Made by a program: the position numbers and the translations under genes. This document shows positions 32,912 through 41,074 of a stretch of 64,000 nucleotides of DNA, piece by piece. Below the pieces are notes generated by a model. That model was not told where the DNA came from, made no database searches, and worked only from the letters and a program-made list of their open reading frames with translations. Position 1 is the first letter of the stretch. Every line of letters begins with the position of its first letter. Source of the DNA: an uncultured Atopobium sp. (GTDB lineage: Bacteria; Actinomycetota; Coriobacteriia; Coriobacteriales; Atopobiaceae); assembly GCA_947090525.1 (NCBI GenBank), contig CAMUON010000003.1, forward strand, positions 117,260 through 181,259. Direction: 5' to 3'.

Positions 32912-34684
32912 CTACTCGACCACTTTGATATGAAGGTCTTTAAGCTGCGCATCTGACACAGAAGAAGGAGCCTTGCTCATGAGATCTTGCGCTGAGGTGG
33001 ACTTTGGAAATGCAATCACATCACGAATCGATGAAGAGCCTGTTAAAAGCATGCAAATGCGATCGAGACCAAGCGCAAAGCCACCCATAGGAGGCGCACC
33101 GAATTCAAGCGCATCGAGCAAGAATCCAAATTGCGCGCGAGCGCGCGAGTGCGTAAATCCGAGCATTTCGAGTATCTTCATCTGGAGTTTTGCGTCGTGG
33201 ATGCGCATGCCGCCGCCGCCCGCTTCAAAACCATCCATCACAAAGTCATAGGTATATGAACCTACGGACAAGGGATCTGTGTCGAGCTTATTCATATCGT
33301 CTGTGCGAGGCAGCGTAAAGGGTTGATGTTCAGATTCATAGCGGCCCGTATCGGGGTTGAGGTGGAAGAGCGGGAAATTAACAACCCACAAAAATGCATG
33401 ACCTTCGCGAACAATGCCCAGCTCATCTGCCATGTGAAGTCGGAGCGCACCCATGATCTCATCGGCTGTTCTCCGCTCATCAACGACACATAGCACCAAG
33501 TCGCCCGCGCTTGCATCGCATTCTTGTTTGATGGCTTCGAGAGTAGCTTCGTCCATGAATTTTGCAAGCGGGCTCTTGAGGCTGCCATCCGTCCTAAACG
33601 CAAAGTAGCAAAGGCCTTTTGCACCGCAGCTACGAGCAAATTCATCAATTTTGTCAATGCGCGAACGTGCCCAATCACCTGCTCCTTTGCACGCAAGCGC
33701 GCACACACGAAGCCCGCGGGTGCTTGCATCCTGGAAGAGTTTACTCGCGCTATGTTCAACAAGTGCAGTTATATTATGAATGCGCATGTCAAAACGGACA
33801 TCAGGCTTGTCACTTCCATACATATCCATAGCGTCCCAATACTCAAGACGCGGAAGCTTTTCCGGAAACGCCACGCCCACTTCAGCAAATGCATCATGGA
33901 GCACAGCTTCTGCCATATTGAGGATGTGTTCTTCCTCAACAAAACTCATTTCTACATCTACCTGCGTAAACTCAGGCTGACGATCGGCGCGGAAGTCTTC
34001 ATCCCTAAAGCATTTGACGATCTGATAGTAGCGCTCAACGCCGCCTACCATGAGGAGCTCCTTTAGCAACTGCGGAGATTGCGGGAGCGCGTAAAAACTA
34101 CCTGCTTTTGTACGCGAAGGCACGAGAAAATCGCGGGCACCTTCGGGGGTAGACTTGAAGAGCGCAGGCGTTTCAACCTCGATAAAGTCGCGCTTTTGGA
34201 ATGCCTTGTGAAGTGCAAAAGAAAATTTACTGCGAAGAGCTAAATTTGACAGCATGTGAGGGCGACGAATATCGAGATAGCGATAGCCAAGAGACATGTC
34301 CTCGGAAAGATCGATCTTGTCTTCTATCTGAAATGGAGTCGTAGGACTCGTATTGAGTACGCGAAGCAAATAAGCCAAGACCTCGATAGCGCCAGTTGCC
34401 ATAGAAGCGTTCTCTTGCCCCTCGGGGCGAGGCCGCACAACACCTTCGATGCACAGCGCCCACTCAGGACGGACCGTCTGGGCAAGTTTAAAGGCATCAG
34501 GAGCTGCTTCTGTGCAATTGGGGTCAAAGGCAATTTGCGTATAACCTGCGCGATCTCTCAAATCGATAAAAATGAGACCGCCCAAATCGCGGCGATGCCA
34601 AACCCAACCCGTAAGTGTTACGTGCTGTCCTACATCCGTTTTGCGAAGAGCACCGCAGCTATGCGTATGCATAGAAAACTCCAT
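32912..34684 (-). CDS. aspS: Aspartyl-tRNA synthetase
   Basis: Class II aminoacyl-tRNA synthetase of the bacterial type, 590 residues. The N-terminal OB-fold anticodon-binding domain (GWVWHRRDLGGLIFIDLRD) is followed by the catalytic core with motif 1 region RRPHMLSNLALRSKF, motif 2 CFRDEDFRADRQPEFTQ and motif 3 GFALGLDRICMLLTG. The bacterial GAD insertion domain lies between motifs 2 and 3. The ATG at 34684 has GAGGT upstream. The catalytic core suggests it could be discriminating or non-discriminating; this cannot be decided here. It stands alone, separated from hisS, its frequent neighbour, by 8 kb. Confidence 0.97.
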   Translation of the reverse strand: MEFSMHTHSCGALRKTDVGQHVTLTGWVWHRRDLGGLIFIDLRDRAGYTQIAFDPNCTEAAPDAFKLAQTVRPEWALCIEGVVRPRPEGQENASMATGAIEVLAYLLRVLNTSPTTPFQIEDKIDLSEDMSLGYRYLDIRRPHMLSNLALRSKFSFALHKAFQKRDFIEVETPALFKSTPEGARDFLVPSRTKAGSFYALPQSPQLLKELLMVGGVERYYQIVKCFRDEDFRADRQPEFTQVDVEMSFVEEEHILNMAEAVLHDAFAEVGVAFPEKLPRLEYWDAMDMYGSDKPDVRFDMRIHNITALVEHSASKLFQDASTRGLRVCALACKGAGDWARSRIDKIDEFARSCGAKGLCYFAFRTDGSLKSPLAKFMDEATLEAIKQECDASAGDLVLCVVDERRTADEIMGALRLHMADELGIVREGHAFLWVVNFPLFHLNPDTGRYESEHQPFTLPRTDDMNKLDTDPLSVGSYTYDFVMDGFEAGGGGMRIHDAKLQMKILEMLGFTHSRARAQFGFLLDALEFGAPPMGGFALGLDRICMLLTGSSSIRDVIAFPKSTSAQDLMSKAPSSVSDAQLKDLHIKVVE

Positions 34685-35087
34685 GACCCACCTCTTTGGT
34701 TTCTCGTATGTGCGAACAATCCCCCAGCGCGCAGGCGCACGCGCACGCTATAAAACATTGCGCGCGCTGCTAGGCTTTGGTAATCGCGACCACTTATTCG
34801 TGTGTGAACCTCTATACATGCTGGTATGAGCAGGTGCTTTATATGCGCACGCAACTCATGCTCCTTGTATTGTAAGATCTGCAAGCGCTTCTTACGCACG
34901 AGGCCAAAAAATTGTGCAAAAGAGCTACAAATAAGCTTACAAAACTGTAAGACTACGCAGCATTTCTTGTCCTTTGGTTATGATATGATTGATGCAACAA
35001 AAAAGACGTGCCTAGCGCACTGTTTCTACGCTTGTCAGCTTATCAGCTTGTCAATATGTCAGTTTGTCATAGTGATTCGAGGCCACC
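34685..35087. other. Divergent intergenic region, aspS / MacA-like adaptor
   Basis: This 403-bp region shows no gene. It contains an inverted repeat CTTACA-AAAC-TGTAAG (34936-34951), TATGAT-type hexamers around 34980-34990 and the tandem 8-bp array at 35031-35070. I see no T-box or other leader RNA for aspS. Confidence 0.5.
35031..35070 (+). repeat. Five tandem 8-bp repeats before the MacA-like gene
   Basis: Units cttgtcag, cttatcag, cttgtcaa, tatgtcag and tttgtcat follow each other without gaps, consensus YTTGTCAG. The array ends 17 bases before the start codon of the adaptor gene. It could be a direct-repeat operator or part of the mRNA leader. Confidence 0.7.
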
Positions 35088-36413
35088 ATGTTTTTCTCCA
35101 AAAAACACGAACCCAAAGAACAGCACCAAAACGGCGAGGTTGTGCGCCCGCAGAGCGCTCAAGAAGCCCTCGATGCGCTTCGTCAGAAGAAAAAGAAAAA
35201 GAACAAGATCATTGCGTTTTCGCTCCTCGGAGTATTTATTCTCTTCATTCTTATAGGTGTCGGAAGCATGGTGTTTGGCAAACTCGAAAAGCGCACGAGC
35301 TCCATTCCACTTGCCACTGTGGAGCAAAGGGATTTTAAGGATCTCATCAAACAAAGCGGCACTGCTCAAGCGCAAACAAGCGTGATCGTCAGCCCCGAAA
35401 TCGATGGCATTATCGAAAATGTGCAGGTGCAAGAAGGTGATACCGTCAAGGAAGGCGATCTGCTCTTCGAAATCAAAAATGATGCACTCGTAAGTGCAGT
35501 AGATAGCGCTCGCGCCCACGAAAAACTTGCAAAAAAGCAGCTCGCGCAGGCAAAAGACGCGTATGGACGTGCGCAAGAACACTACGAAGAGGCGCTTAAA
35601 CTCTACAATTCACAACCATCACGTCAAGCACAACAACAACTTCCCCATCCTGATACGGTATACGAAAGTGTTGTCGCTGCAGAAAATGCGATAGACCAGG
35701 CAAAAGCTGCCTTGGAGCAAGCACATGACGCGACCAAGCAAGCGCAAGAAAAACTCAATAAGCGTGAGGTCAGAGCCCCTCAAGCGGGAAGCATCATCGC
35801 TATGAATGCAAAAAATGGTGCTGCAATAGGCGCTAAACAAGCCATGACAAATCCTCAAGATGCAAATAATGGACTTGTACAGATCGCAGATATGAGCAAA
35901 ATGGGTGTCAAGGTAAGCGTAAGCGAAATCGATGTCCTCAAAGTGCATCCCGATCAAAAGGTTGAGATTCACTTTGCCGCATTGCCCGATCTCACGCTCC
36001 CCGGTCATGTAGAAAAAATTGCATCAACTACCTCCTCTTCTCCTGTAAACGCAAGCGAAGGCATGGATCCTAGACAAGCTGCGGGTGCAGGCGCAGGCGC
36101 TGCGGCAAGCTTTAATACAAGCATTGTGATTGATCAGAATGATGAGCGCATACGCCAAGGTATGAGTTGCGACTGTGATATTCTTCTCAAGGAGATCAAA
36201 AACGCGCTCGTTGTCCCCAGTTCTGCCATATTTGAAGAAGATGGCGAGAACTACATCTGGACTACAACCAGTGCTCAGGTAAGCGCTTCCACAGTCACAA
36301 AGACAAAGATTAAGGTCGTATATAAAACAAGCTTCGAGACTTGCATAGAAGGCGTATCCGCTGGCACACAGTGCCTTATGAACGCCGATCAAGAAGCAGA
36401 ACTAAACTCATAA
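35088..36413 (+). CDS. Efflux adaptor (HlyD/MacA-like membrane fusion protein)
   Basis: A 441-residue periplasm-type adaptor adapted to a Gram-positive-like envelope. A lysine-rich cytoplasmic N-terminus (RQKKKKKNK) precedes one membrane helix (about residues 41-63). The extracellular part has a biotinyl-lipoyl half motif (SPEIDGIIENVQVQEGDTVKEGDLLFEI), a coiled-coil hairpin (about 145-220, Ala/Gln/Lys-rich), the second lipoyl half (VRAPQAGSIIAMNAKNGAAIG) and a beta-barrel. The gene is followed by an ATPase and a permease of the MacB type, so the three form an export or lipid/peptide-handling ABC system. A GAGG site precedes the ATG, and a tandem-repeat array lies directly upstream. Confidence 0.92.
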   Translation: MFFSKKHEPKEQHQNGEVVRPQSAQEALDALRQKKKKKNKIIAFSLLGVFILFILIGVGSMVFGKLEKRTSSIPLATVEQRDFKDLIKQSGTAQAQTSVIVSPEIDGIIENVQVQEGDTVKEGDLLFEIKNDALVSAVDSARAHEKLAKKQLAQAKDAYGRAQEHYEEALKLYNSQPSRQAQQQLPHPDTVYESVVAAENAIDQAKAALEQAHDATKQAQEKLNKREVRAPQAGSIIAMNAKNGAAIGAKQAMTNPQDANNGLVQIADMSKMGVKVSVSEIDVLKVHPDQKVEIHFAALPDLTLPGHVEKIASTTSSSPVNASEGMDPRQAAGAGAGAAASFNTSIVIDQNDERIRQGMSCDCDILLKEIKNALVVPSSAIFEEDGENYIWTTTSAQVSASTVTKTKIKVVYKTSFETCIEGVSAGTQCLMNADQEAELNS

Positions 36414-36459
36414 TCCGCTCTCACCCACAAGACCACACGACCTCAAGAAAGCTGTTCCT

Positions 36460-37197
36460 ATGACCTTTGTAGTTGACGCTCAAGATATCCGCCGAAGCTA
36501 TACCACCAAAGTGAGCTCTGTCTGCGTGCTCAAAGGCATTAGTTTGCGCGTAGAGCAAGGCGAATTTCTCTCAATTATGGGGCCTTCTGGCTCGGGCAAG
36601 TCTACCTTTATGAACATCCTGGGATGCTTGGATACTCCCAGCTCAGGTACCTACAAGCTTGAAGGCCTCGATGTCTCAAAGCTCAGTCAAAATGAACTTG
36701 CAGAGATCCGCGCGAGAAGACTCGGATTTGTATTTCAGTCATTTAATCTACTCCCCCGCACTTCAATCATCAAAAATGTCATGCTTCCCTTAAGCTACGC
36801 CAATTATCCGAGCAATAAGCGCATGGAGCGTGCCTTTGAAGTGCTCGAGAGCGTCTCTCTCGATCCCGCTCTCTACAATCGTCACTCAAATGAGCTATCG
36901 GGCGGCCAGGTACAACGTGTTGCCATAGCGCGCGCTCTGGTGAATGATCCAGCTCTTATTCTGGCCGATGAACCTACCGGAAATCTAGACTCAGCCACCA
37001 GCAAGCATGTGATGAAATTATTCCGCGCCCTCAAAGAGGCTGGTAAAACCATCGTTCTCATTACACATGACCCGGAAGTTTCACAGTGGGCTGATCGTGT
37101 CGTGCATATTCGTGATGGCAAATTACTAAGCGACGAACAAGAGCATGCAGTACGCGCACAGATGCAGGAAGAAGAAAGACAAGATCATGAAGATTAA
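36460..37197 (+). CDS. ABC transporter ATPase, MacB/LolD type
   Basis: A 245-residue ATP-binding subunit. Walker A GPSGSGKS, Q-loop FVFQSFNLLPRTS, signature LSGGQVQRVAIARAL, Walker B LILADEPTGNLDSAT and the switch His in LITHD are all present and intact. The sequence class (GNLDS after Walker B, LGCLDTPSSGTY) matches the MacB/LolD/FtsE group that work with FtsX-fold permeases. It lies 46 bp after the adaptor gene and overlaps the permease gene by 11 bases. Acts at the inner face of the membrane to drive substrate extrusion through mechanotransmission. Confidence 0.95.
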   Translation: MTFVVDAQDIRRSYTTKVSSVCVLKGISLRVEQGEFLSIMGPSGSGKSTFMNILGCLDTPSSGTYKLEGLDVSKLSQNELAEIRARRLGFVFQSFNLLPRTSIIKNVMLPLSYANYPSNKRMERAFEVLESVSLDPALYNRHSNELSGGQVQRVAIARALVNDPALILADEPTGNLDSATSKHVMKLFRALKEAGKTIVLITHDPEVSQWADRVVHIRDGKLLSDEQEHAVRAQMQEEERQDHED

Positions 37198-38533
37198 AGA
37201 CTTGCTACAGGAAGTATGGGTGTGCCTTCTTGCCAACAAGGGGCGCTCTGCGCTTACGGTACTGGGTATCGTGATCGGTATTGCTGCAGTTATTTCTATG
37301 ACTTCTCTCGTCGGCGGCATTCAGCACACGCTCTCGAGCACGCTTGGTCTTGCCCGAAGCAAGCATGTCTATATTCAGATGACCAATGATAGAGATCGCT
37401 GGCAGCATGAGGACATCAAACGATTTAAGGATGCCGTCAGCGAATTTGAAGCGCTCGAACCCTTCGAACAAGCGTATGAGCACGTCACGACGCACGAAAA
37501 ACAATTCATTATCAATATCAAAGGTGGAAATAGCAGCACTATCAAGGCAATGGGTCAGCAGCTCGCTTTAGGCGCGCTGTTTACGCCTGAGCAAGAACTG
37601 GGCAATGCAGATGTGTGTGTAGTTGCCAAAAAAACAGCGCTCAAGCTCTTCAAGCTCGATAATCATGGCATGCTTCAATCTACAATTCTTTCAACATCAA
37701 GTGCACAAACCCAAGGTAGCGGTGATGCACCGAACGAGAAAAAGGATGAGAGTAAAGCGCTTTCAGATACGGAAAAAAACGAGATCTTCGAAAAAGTCAT
37801 AGGGCAGACACTTAAAATCAAAGACAGACCCTATCGCATCGTGGGTGTCGTTGAGGATGACAAGAACCTCAACTTTGGAACTGAAACACTGGATGTATAC
37901 ATTCCCTACCAAAATGCAAATCTGCGCTTTGAAAACGGCAAAGGAGCGACCATGCTCCTCGGCGTCGCAAAAGAAAAGAAGCTCGTAACAAGCGCTGTGC
38001 AAAAAAGCGAAGAATACATAAAAAGACGCTTCAATTATCAGGACACCAAAAATGGCTCACAAGGGCCCAAACCCTTCTACGTGCAATCAGTGGATAGTCT
38101 TGCGCAAGGGTTTAACGCGTTTATGGGTGGATTCCAAATGATCGTAGCTGCCATAGCAGGTATTTCTCTCCTCGTAGGCGGTATCGGCATCATGAACATG
38201 ATGCTCACGAATGTGTATGAGCGTATTCACGAAATCGGTCTGCGCAAAGCCTTAGGCGCGAAAAATGCTGACATTGTGAGTCAATTTCTCCTGGAAGCGT
38301 GCGCATTGTGCGTGATCGGGGGCACTATTGGCATGCTCTTGGGCCTCGGCATTTCTACAGGTCTCGCTTCAATTGTTTCGGTGTTCCTCAAAATGCCTGT
38401 GGGTCCCGCCGTAAGTATCGATACCGTAGCACTTGCAGAAGGCGTCTCCATCCTCACTGGTATCATCTTTGGCTACTATCCCGCTCAACGAGCGGCTCGC
38501 CTGAATCCCGTTGAAGCGCTGCACTATCAGTAA
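37187..38533 (+). CDS. ABC transporter permease, MacB/FtsX type
   Basis: A 448-residue permease with one N-terminal membrane helix (GRSALTVLGIVIGIAAVISM, about residues 21-41), a large extracellular MacB core domain, and three C-terminal helices (starting FQMIVAAIAGISLLVGGIGIMNMML). VYERIHEIGLRKALGAKNADIVSQF is the coupling helix of this family. The ATG at 37187 is used; a longer frame starting at 37145 lies entirely within the ATPase gene. The gene overlaps the ATPase stop by 11 bases, so production of the two is coupled. The extracellular domain has a polar, Gln/Ser/Lys-rich insert near residues 170-200. Confidence 0.93.
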   Translation: MKIKDLLQEVWVCLLANKGRSALTVLGIVIGIAAVISMTSLVGGIQHTLSSTLGLARSKHVYIQMTNDRDRWQHEDIKRFKDAVSEFEALEPFEQAYEHVTTHEKQFIINIKGGNSSTIKAMGQQLALGALFTPEQELGNADVCVVAKKTALKLFKLDNHGMLQSTILSTSSAQTQGSGDAPNEKKDESKALSDTEKNEIFEKVIGQTLKIKDRPYRIVGVVEDDKNLNFGTETLDVYIPYQNANLRFENGKGATMLLGVAKEKKLVTSAVQKSEEYIKRRFNYQDTKNGSQGPKPFYVQSVDSLAQGFNAFMGGFQMIVAAIAGISLLVGGIGIMNMMLTNVYERIHEIGLRKALGAKNADIVSQFLLEACALCVIGGTIGMLLGLGISTGLASIVSVFLKMPVGPAVSIDTVALAEGVSILTGIIFGYYPAQRAARLNPVEALHYQ

Positions 38534-38692
38534 TATAATTGAGCCGCAACTGCAAGCGCTGCAGCCAATCACAAGCCAGCAGGCGTGAGTGCGACTTGTC
38601 TACGATTGAGGTTCACATACGCGCTCGCCACGACACGAGCATCACACGCCGCTGCACAAGCGCTTTGCAAAGGACTCAGGCTAGGAAGTAGC

Positions 38693-39427
38693 ATGCGTAT
38701 CTCTTGCGTTATCTTTGACATGGATGGAACAGTTCTCAATACCTTGGATGATCTCTATACGGCGTCCTGCACCACGCTTCAACACTATGGCTTTGCAGCA
38801 CCCACAAAAGAAGAGGTACGACAAGCTCTGGGCACCGGAGCAAAAAATCTCATCCACACGCTTATTTCACATAATACGCGCGTACACGCACATGAAACGC
38901 CGTACGCACAAGATGTGTGCACTCAAAACTCGCACGTAAGCGATAGCGACGAACAAGCTCTCGAAGCCGATGTGTTGGGAGAATTTCTGCGCATATATGC
39001 CGCCCATCATCTCGATACGACGCGCCCCTACCCCCATATTCCAGAGCTTTTACGCGAGCTTGAGAAGCACGAGATCAAGTGCGCGCTGCTGTCAAATAAG
39101 CCGGATCACGATGTACAGGAGCTCGTTAAGCGCTACTTTCCCGATGCCTTTAGCTATGCAAGCGGAAGCGTTGATAGCTATCCTCTCAAGCCTGCGCCCG
39201 AGCATGCCCATGCGATTCTTTCAACCCTTTCGTGCCCTTGCGAGGAAGCACTCTATGTGGGCGATTCAGAAGTCGACATTGAAACAGCCAAAAGAAGTGG
39301 CATGCATATGGCTATCGTGAGCTGGGGATTTAGAGACAAAGACGTCCTTCGGGCGCGGGGAGCTTCGCATATATTCGACACGCCCCGCGAGTTGGAGCGC
39401 TATATTCTCAATCACTCCGAAAAATAA
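38693..39427 (+). CDS. HAD-superfamily hydrolase, phosphoglycolate phosphatase-like
   Basis: A 244-residue HAD phosphatase. Motif I FDMDGTVLNTLDDL, motif II LLSNKPDHDV, the motif III lysine in YPLKPAPEHAH and motif IV YVGDSEVDIETA are intact, and a helical cap (subclass I) lies between motifs I and II. This set matches Gph-like and PGP-like phosphatases that act on small phosphorylated metabolites. The ATG at 38693 is preceded by AGGAAG; the frame is open upstream from 38585 but without a ribosome site. It stands alone after the MacB-like operon. Confidence 0.9.
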   Translation: MRISCVIFDMDGTVLNTLDDLYTASCTTLQHYGFAAPTKEEVRQALGTGAKNLIHTLISHNTRVHAHETPYAQDVCTQNSHVSDSDEQALEADVLGEFLRIYAAHHLDTTRPYPHIPELLRELEKHEIKCALLSNKPDHDVQELVKRYFPDAFSYASGSVDSYPLKPAPEHAHAILSTLSCPCEEALYVGDSEVDIETAKRSGMHMAIVSWGFRDKDVLRARGASHIFDTPRELERYILNHSEK

Positions 39428-39604
39428 CGAGGTCAAAGCACTAATCTTACGCTTAGCGGCCAATGTATACCCTTTACCTAATTCGCGATCGCTTTGGCGC
39501 GAGACCGCGCCCTTTCACGTTATTATAGTCATATGCACGTATGCAGCGTTGCCGTTTCCGCACGCCATACCTGCTCATATCATTATCGGGAGAAAGGCTC
39601 GACC

Positions 39605-39910
39605 ATGGGTAAAAAAGCATCCGAGGTACTCGATATCAATTTTGAAGAGCTCGCCGACTACCTGCACCAACACCACTCCATTTATATGCAGGTCGATTCG
39701 AATGTCTACTATCTCACCGATGTCAACTACGAAGCATGGCGCGCACAAGACACGTCCCGTCGCAATTCCAAAAACCATTTCGTCGATTGTAGCGAGCTTG
39801 TACAAACGCTCGATGAATTTTTGACACTCCCCTTCATTCAAGGCAAAACAATCAAAGACGTCTTTTCGAATGCTAAATTTTTTGCATCAATAAAAGGTCA
39901 AAAAGACTAG
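39605..39910 (+). CDS. Small conserved-looking protein of unknown function
   Basis: A 101-residue soluble protein starting at the ATG at 39605 with AAAGG upstream (an in-frame upstream ATG at 39494 lacks one). The composition is that of a normal globular protein: INFEELADYLHQHHSIYMQVDSNVYYLTDVNYEAW, then a polar linker, then CSELVQTLDEFLTLPFIQGKTIKDVF. I recognise no motif, no signal peptide and no membrane helix. It lies between a HAD phosphatase and a convergent LysR gene. The reasons to call it a gene are the start site, composition and lack of any better frame. Confidence 0.7.
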   Translation: MGKKASEVLDINFEELADYLHQHHSIYMQVDSNVYYLTDVNYEAWRAQDTSRRNSKNHFVDCSELVQTLDEFLTLPFIQGKTIKDVFSNAKFFASIKGQKD

Positions 39911-39981
39911 CAGCCACTGCCCACAAATTAAAATCGTTATAGCAACTAGCGCTTGACTCCTACGCTTTAGTACATGTTGAG

Positions 39982-40923
39982 CTAGCTGGAAATATGTGCC
40001 GTTTCTTGTTGCAATACTTCTGCAAAGCGCTCGATAATGCTCCAGGTGTGCGAAGATTTTTTCCAGCACACACTAATATCGGTAGAAGCTTCATCACCTA
40101 AATCGATCGTAAGCACAGAAGAGACAGGCGCTTGACCATAGCTTGTACCCATAACCTGGAGCATACTCGTTGTGACAAACATGGCTCCCAAACCTTCAAG
40201 CGCAAGGTCAAAGAGGGTTTCTGAGTTTTTTGATTGCACGCGCTCCCACGGCGTAATTTGCGCCGCTTCGAGAAGGCGCCGCGAGAGATCACCCGGCTCA
40301 TCCCCACGCCAGAGCATCAGATAGGGCAGGTCCTTCAGCGGGGCCAAACTCTTTCGCAGCTCAACCTCACGCACGCGCGCTTTGTAATCGGGATAGGTAT
40401 TCTTCAGGAGCTTCTTGGACACAACCAGTACTAGGCGCTCACTGTAGAGCTTATGAATCACGAGGCCCGGCTGATCAGTCGGTACAACAGCTACGATCAT
40501 ATCCAAACGTCCTGCCTTCACGAGATCACACAAAACTTCATTTTCTTCCTCGCAAATCGTGACGTCGATACCCGTGTGCGCTTTTTGAAAGATTGAAAGG
40601 CAGCGCGGCAAAAGCGCGTGCCCGCGCGTACTCGCGATGCCAAGGCTCAAATGTCCCCGCTCGTCGCAGGCAATATCTTGAAACTCCTGGATAAGCGCTT
40701 TATGGTGCGACTGAAAACTGCGCGCATGTTCCAAAAAAATGCTACCCGCGTGCGTGAGTCTCAAAGGTACTGTTCGGTTGATGAGACGTGTGCCCAGCTC
40801 TTTTTCAAGCGTTTGCATATGGCAAGAAAGGGTTTGCTGCGTGATATGCAAGCGCGCAGCTGCCTTGGTATAGCTGCGCTCTTCGGCAAGCGCAATAAAA
40901 TAATCCATAGTTACAAAGTTCAT
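39982..40923 (-). CDS. LysR-family transcriptional regulator
   Basis: A 313-residue regulator. The N-terminal winged helix (YFIALAEERSYTKAAARLHITQQTLSCHMQTLEKELGTRLINR) is followed by the linker helix and the two-lobed periplasmic-binding-like ligand domain. It is divergent from an NhaC-type antiporter gene, start codons 151 bp apart, so it likely controls that gene in response to a small ligand. The AGGT site precedes the ATG. A candidate LysR box is at 40953-40973. The ligand cannot be told from the sequence. Confidence 0.93.
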   Translation of the reverse strand: MNFVTMDYFIALAEERSYTKAAARLHITQQTLSCHMQTLEKELGTRLINRTVPLRLTHAGSIFLEHARSFQSHHKALIQEFQDIACDERGHLSLGIASTRGHALLPRCLSIFQKAHTGIDVTICEEENEVLCDLVKAGRLDMIVAVVPTDQPGLVIHKLYSERLVLVVSKKLLKNTYPDYKARVREVELRKSLAPLKDLPYLMLWRGDEPGDLSRRLLEAAQITPWERVQSKNSETLFDLALEGLGAMFVTTSMLQVMGTSYGQAPVSSVLTIDLGDEASTDISVCWKKSSHTWSIIERFAEVLQQETAHISS

Positions 40924-40952
40924 AGCGATTACCTATCCACGTGCTCATGCTT

Positions 40953-40973
40953 ATTACAAGTTTTTCTTGTTAT
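40953..40973. promoter_or_regulatory. Candidate LysR box between LysR and NhaC genes
   Basis: AT-T-ACAAG (40953-40960) faces CTTGT-T-AT (40966-40973) across a TTTTT spacer; seven of eight positions pair. The layout fits the interrupted dyad (T-N11-A type) used by LysR proteins and it lies 30 bp upstream of the LysR start. Confidence 0.5.
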
Positions 40974-41074
40974 ACTTACTGATTTTAACAGTTTGACCTA
41001 GCATTTACTATAGCTCACACTTGGTATGAACAAACGCGGTACGTCACTACACGGCCACATACTAAGGAGGGCCC

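Noticed and set aside
34685..35087. T-box leader of aspS or small RNA gene
   Set aside because: No T-box core or specifier-like hairpins could be recognised; only a short 6-bp inverted repeat is present.
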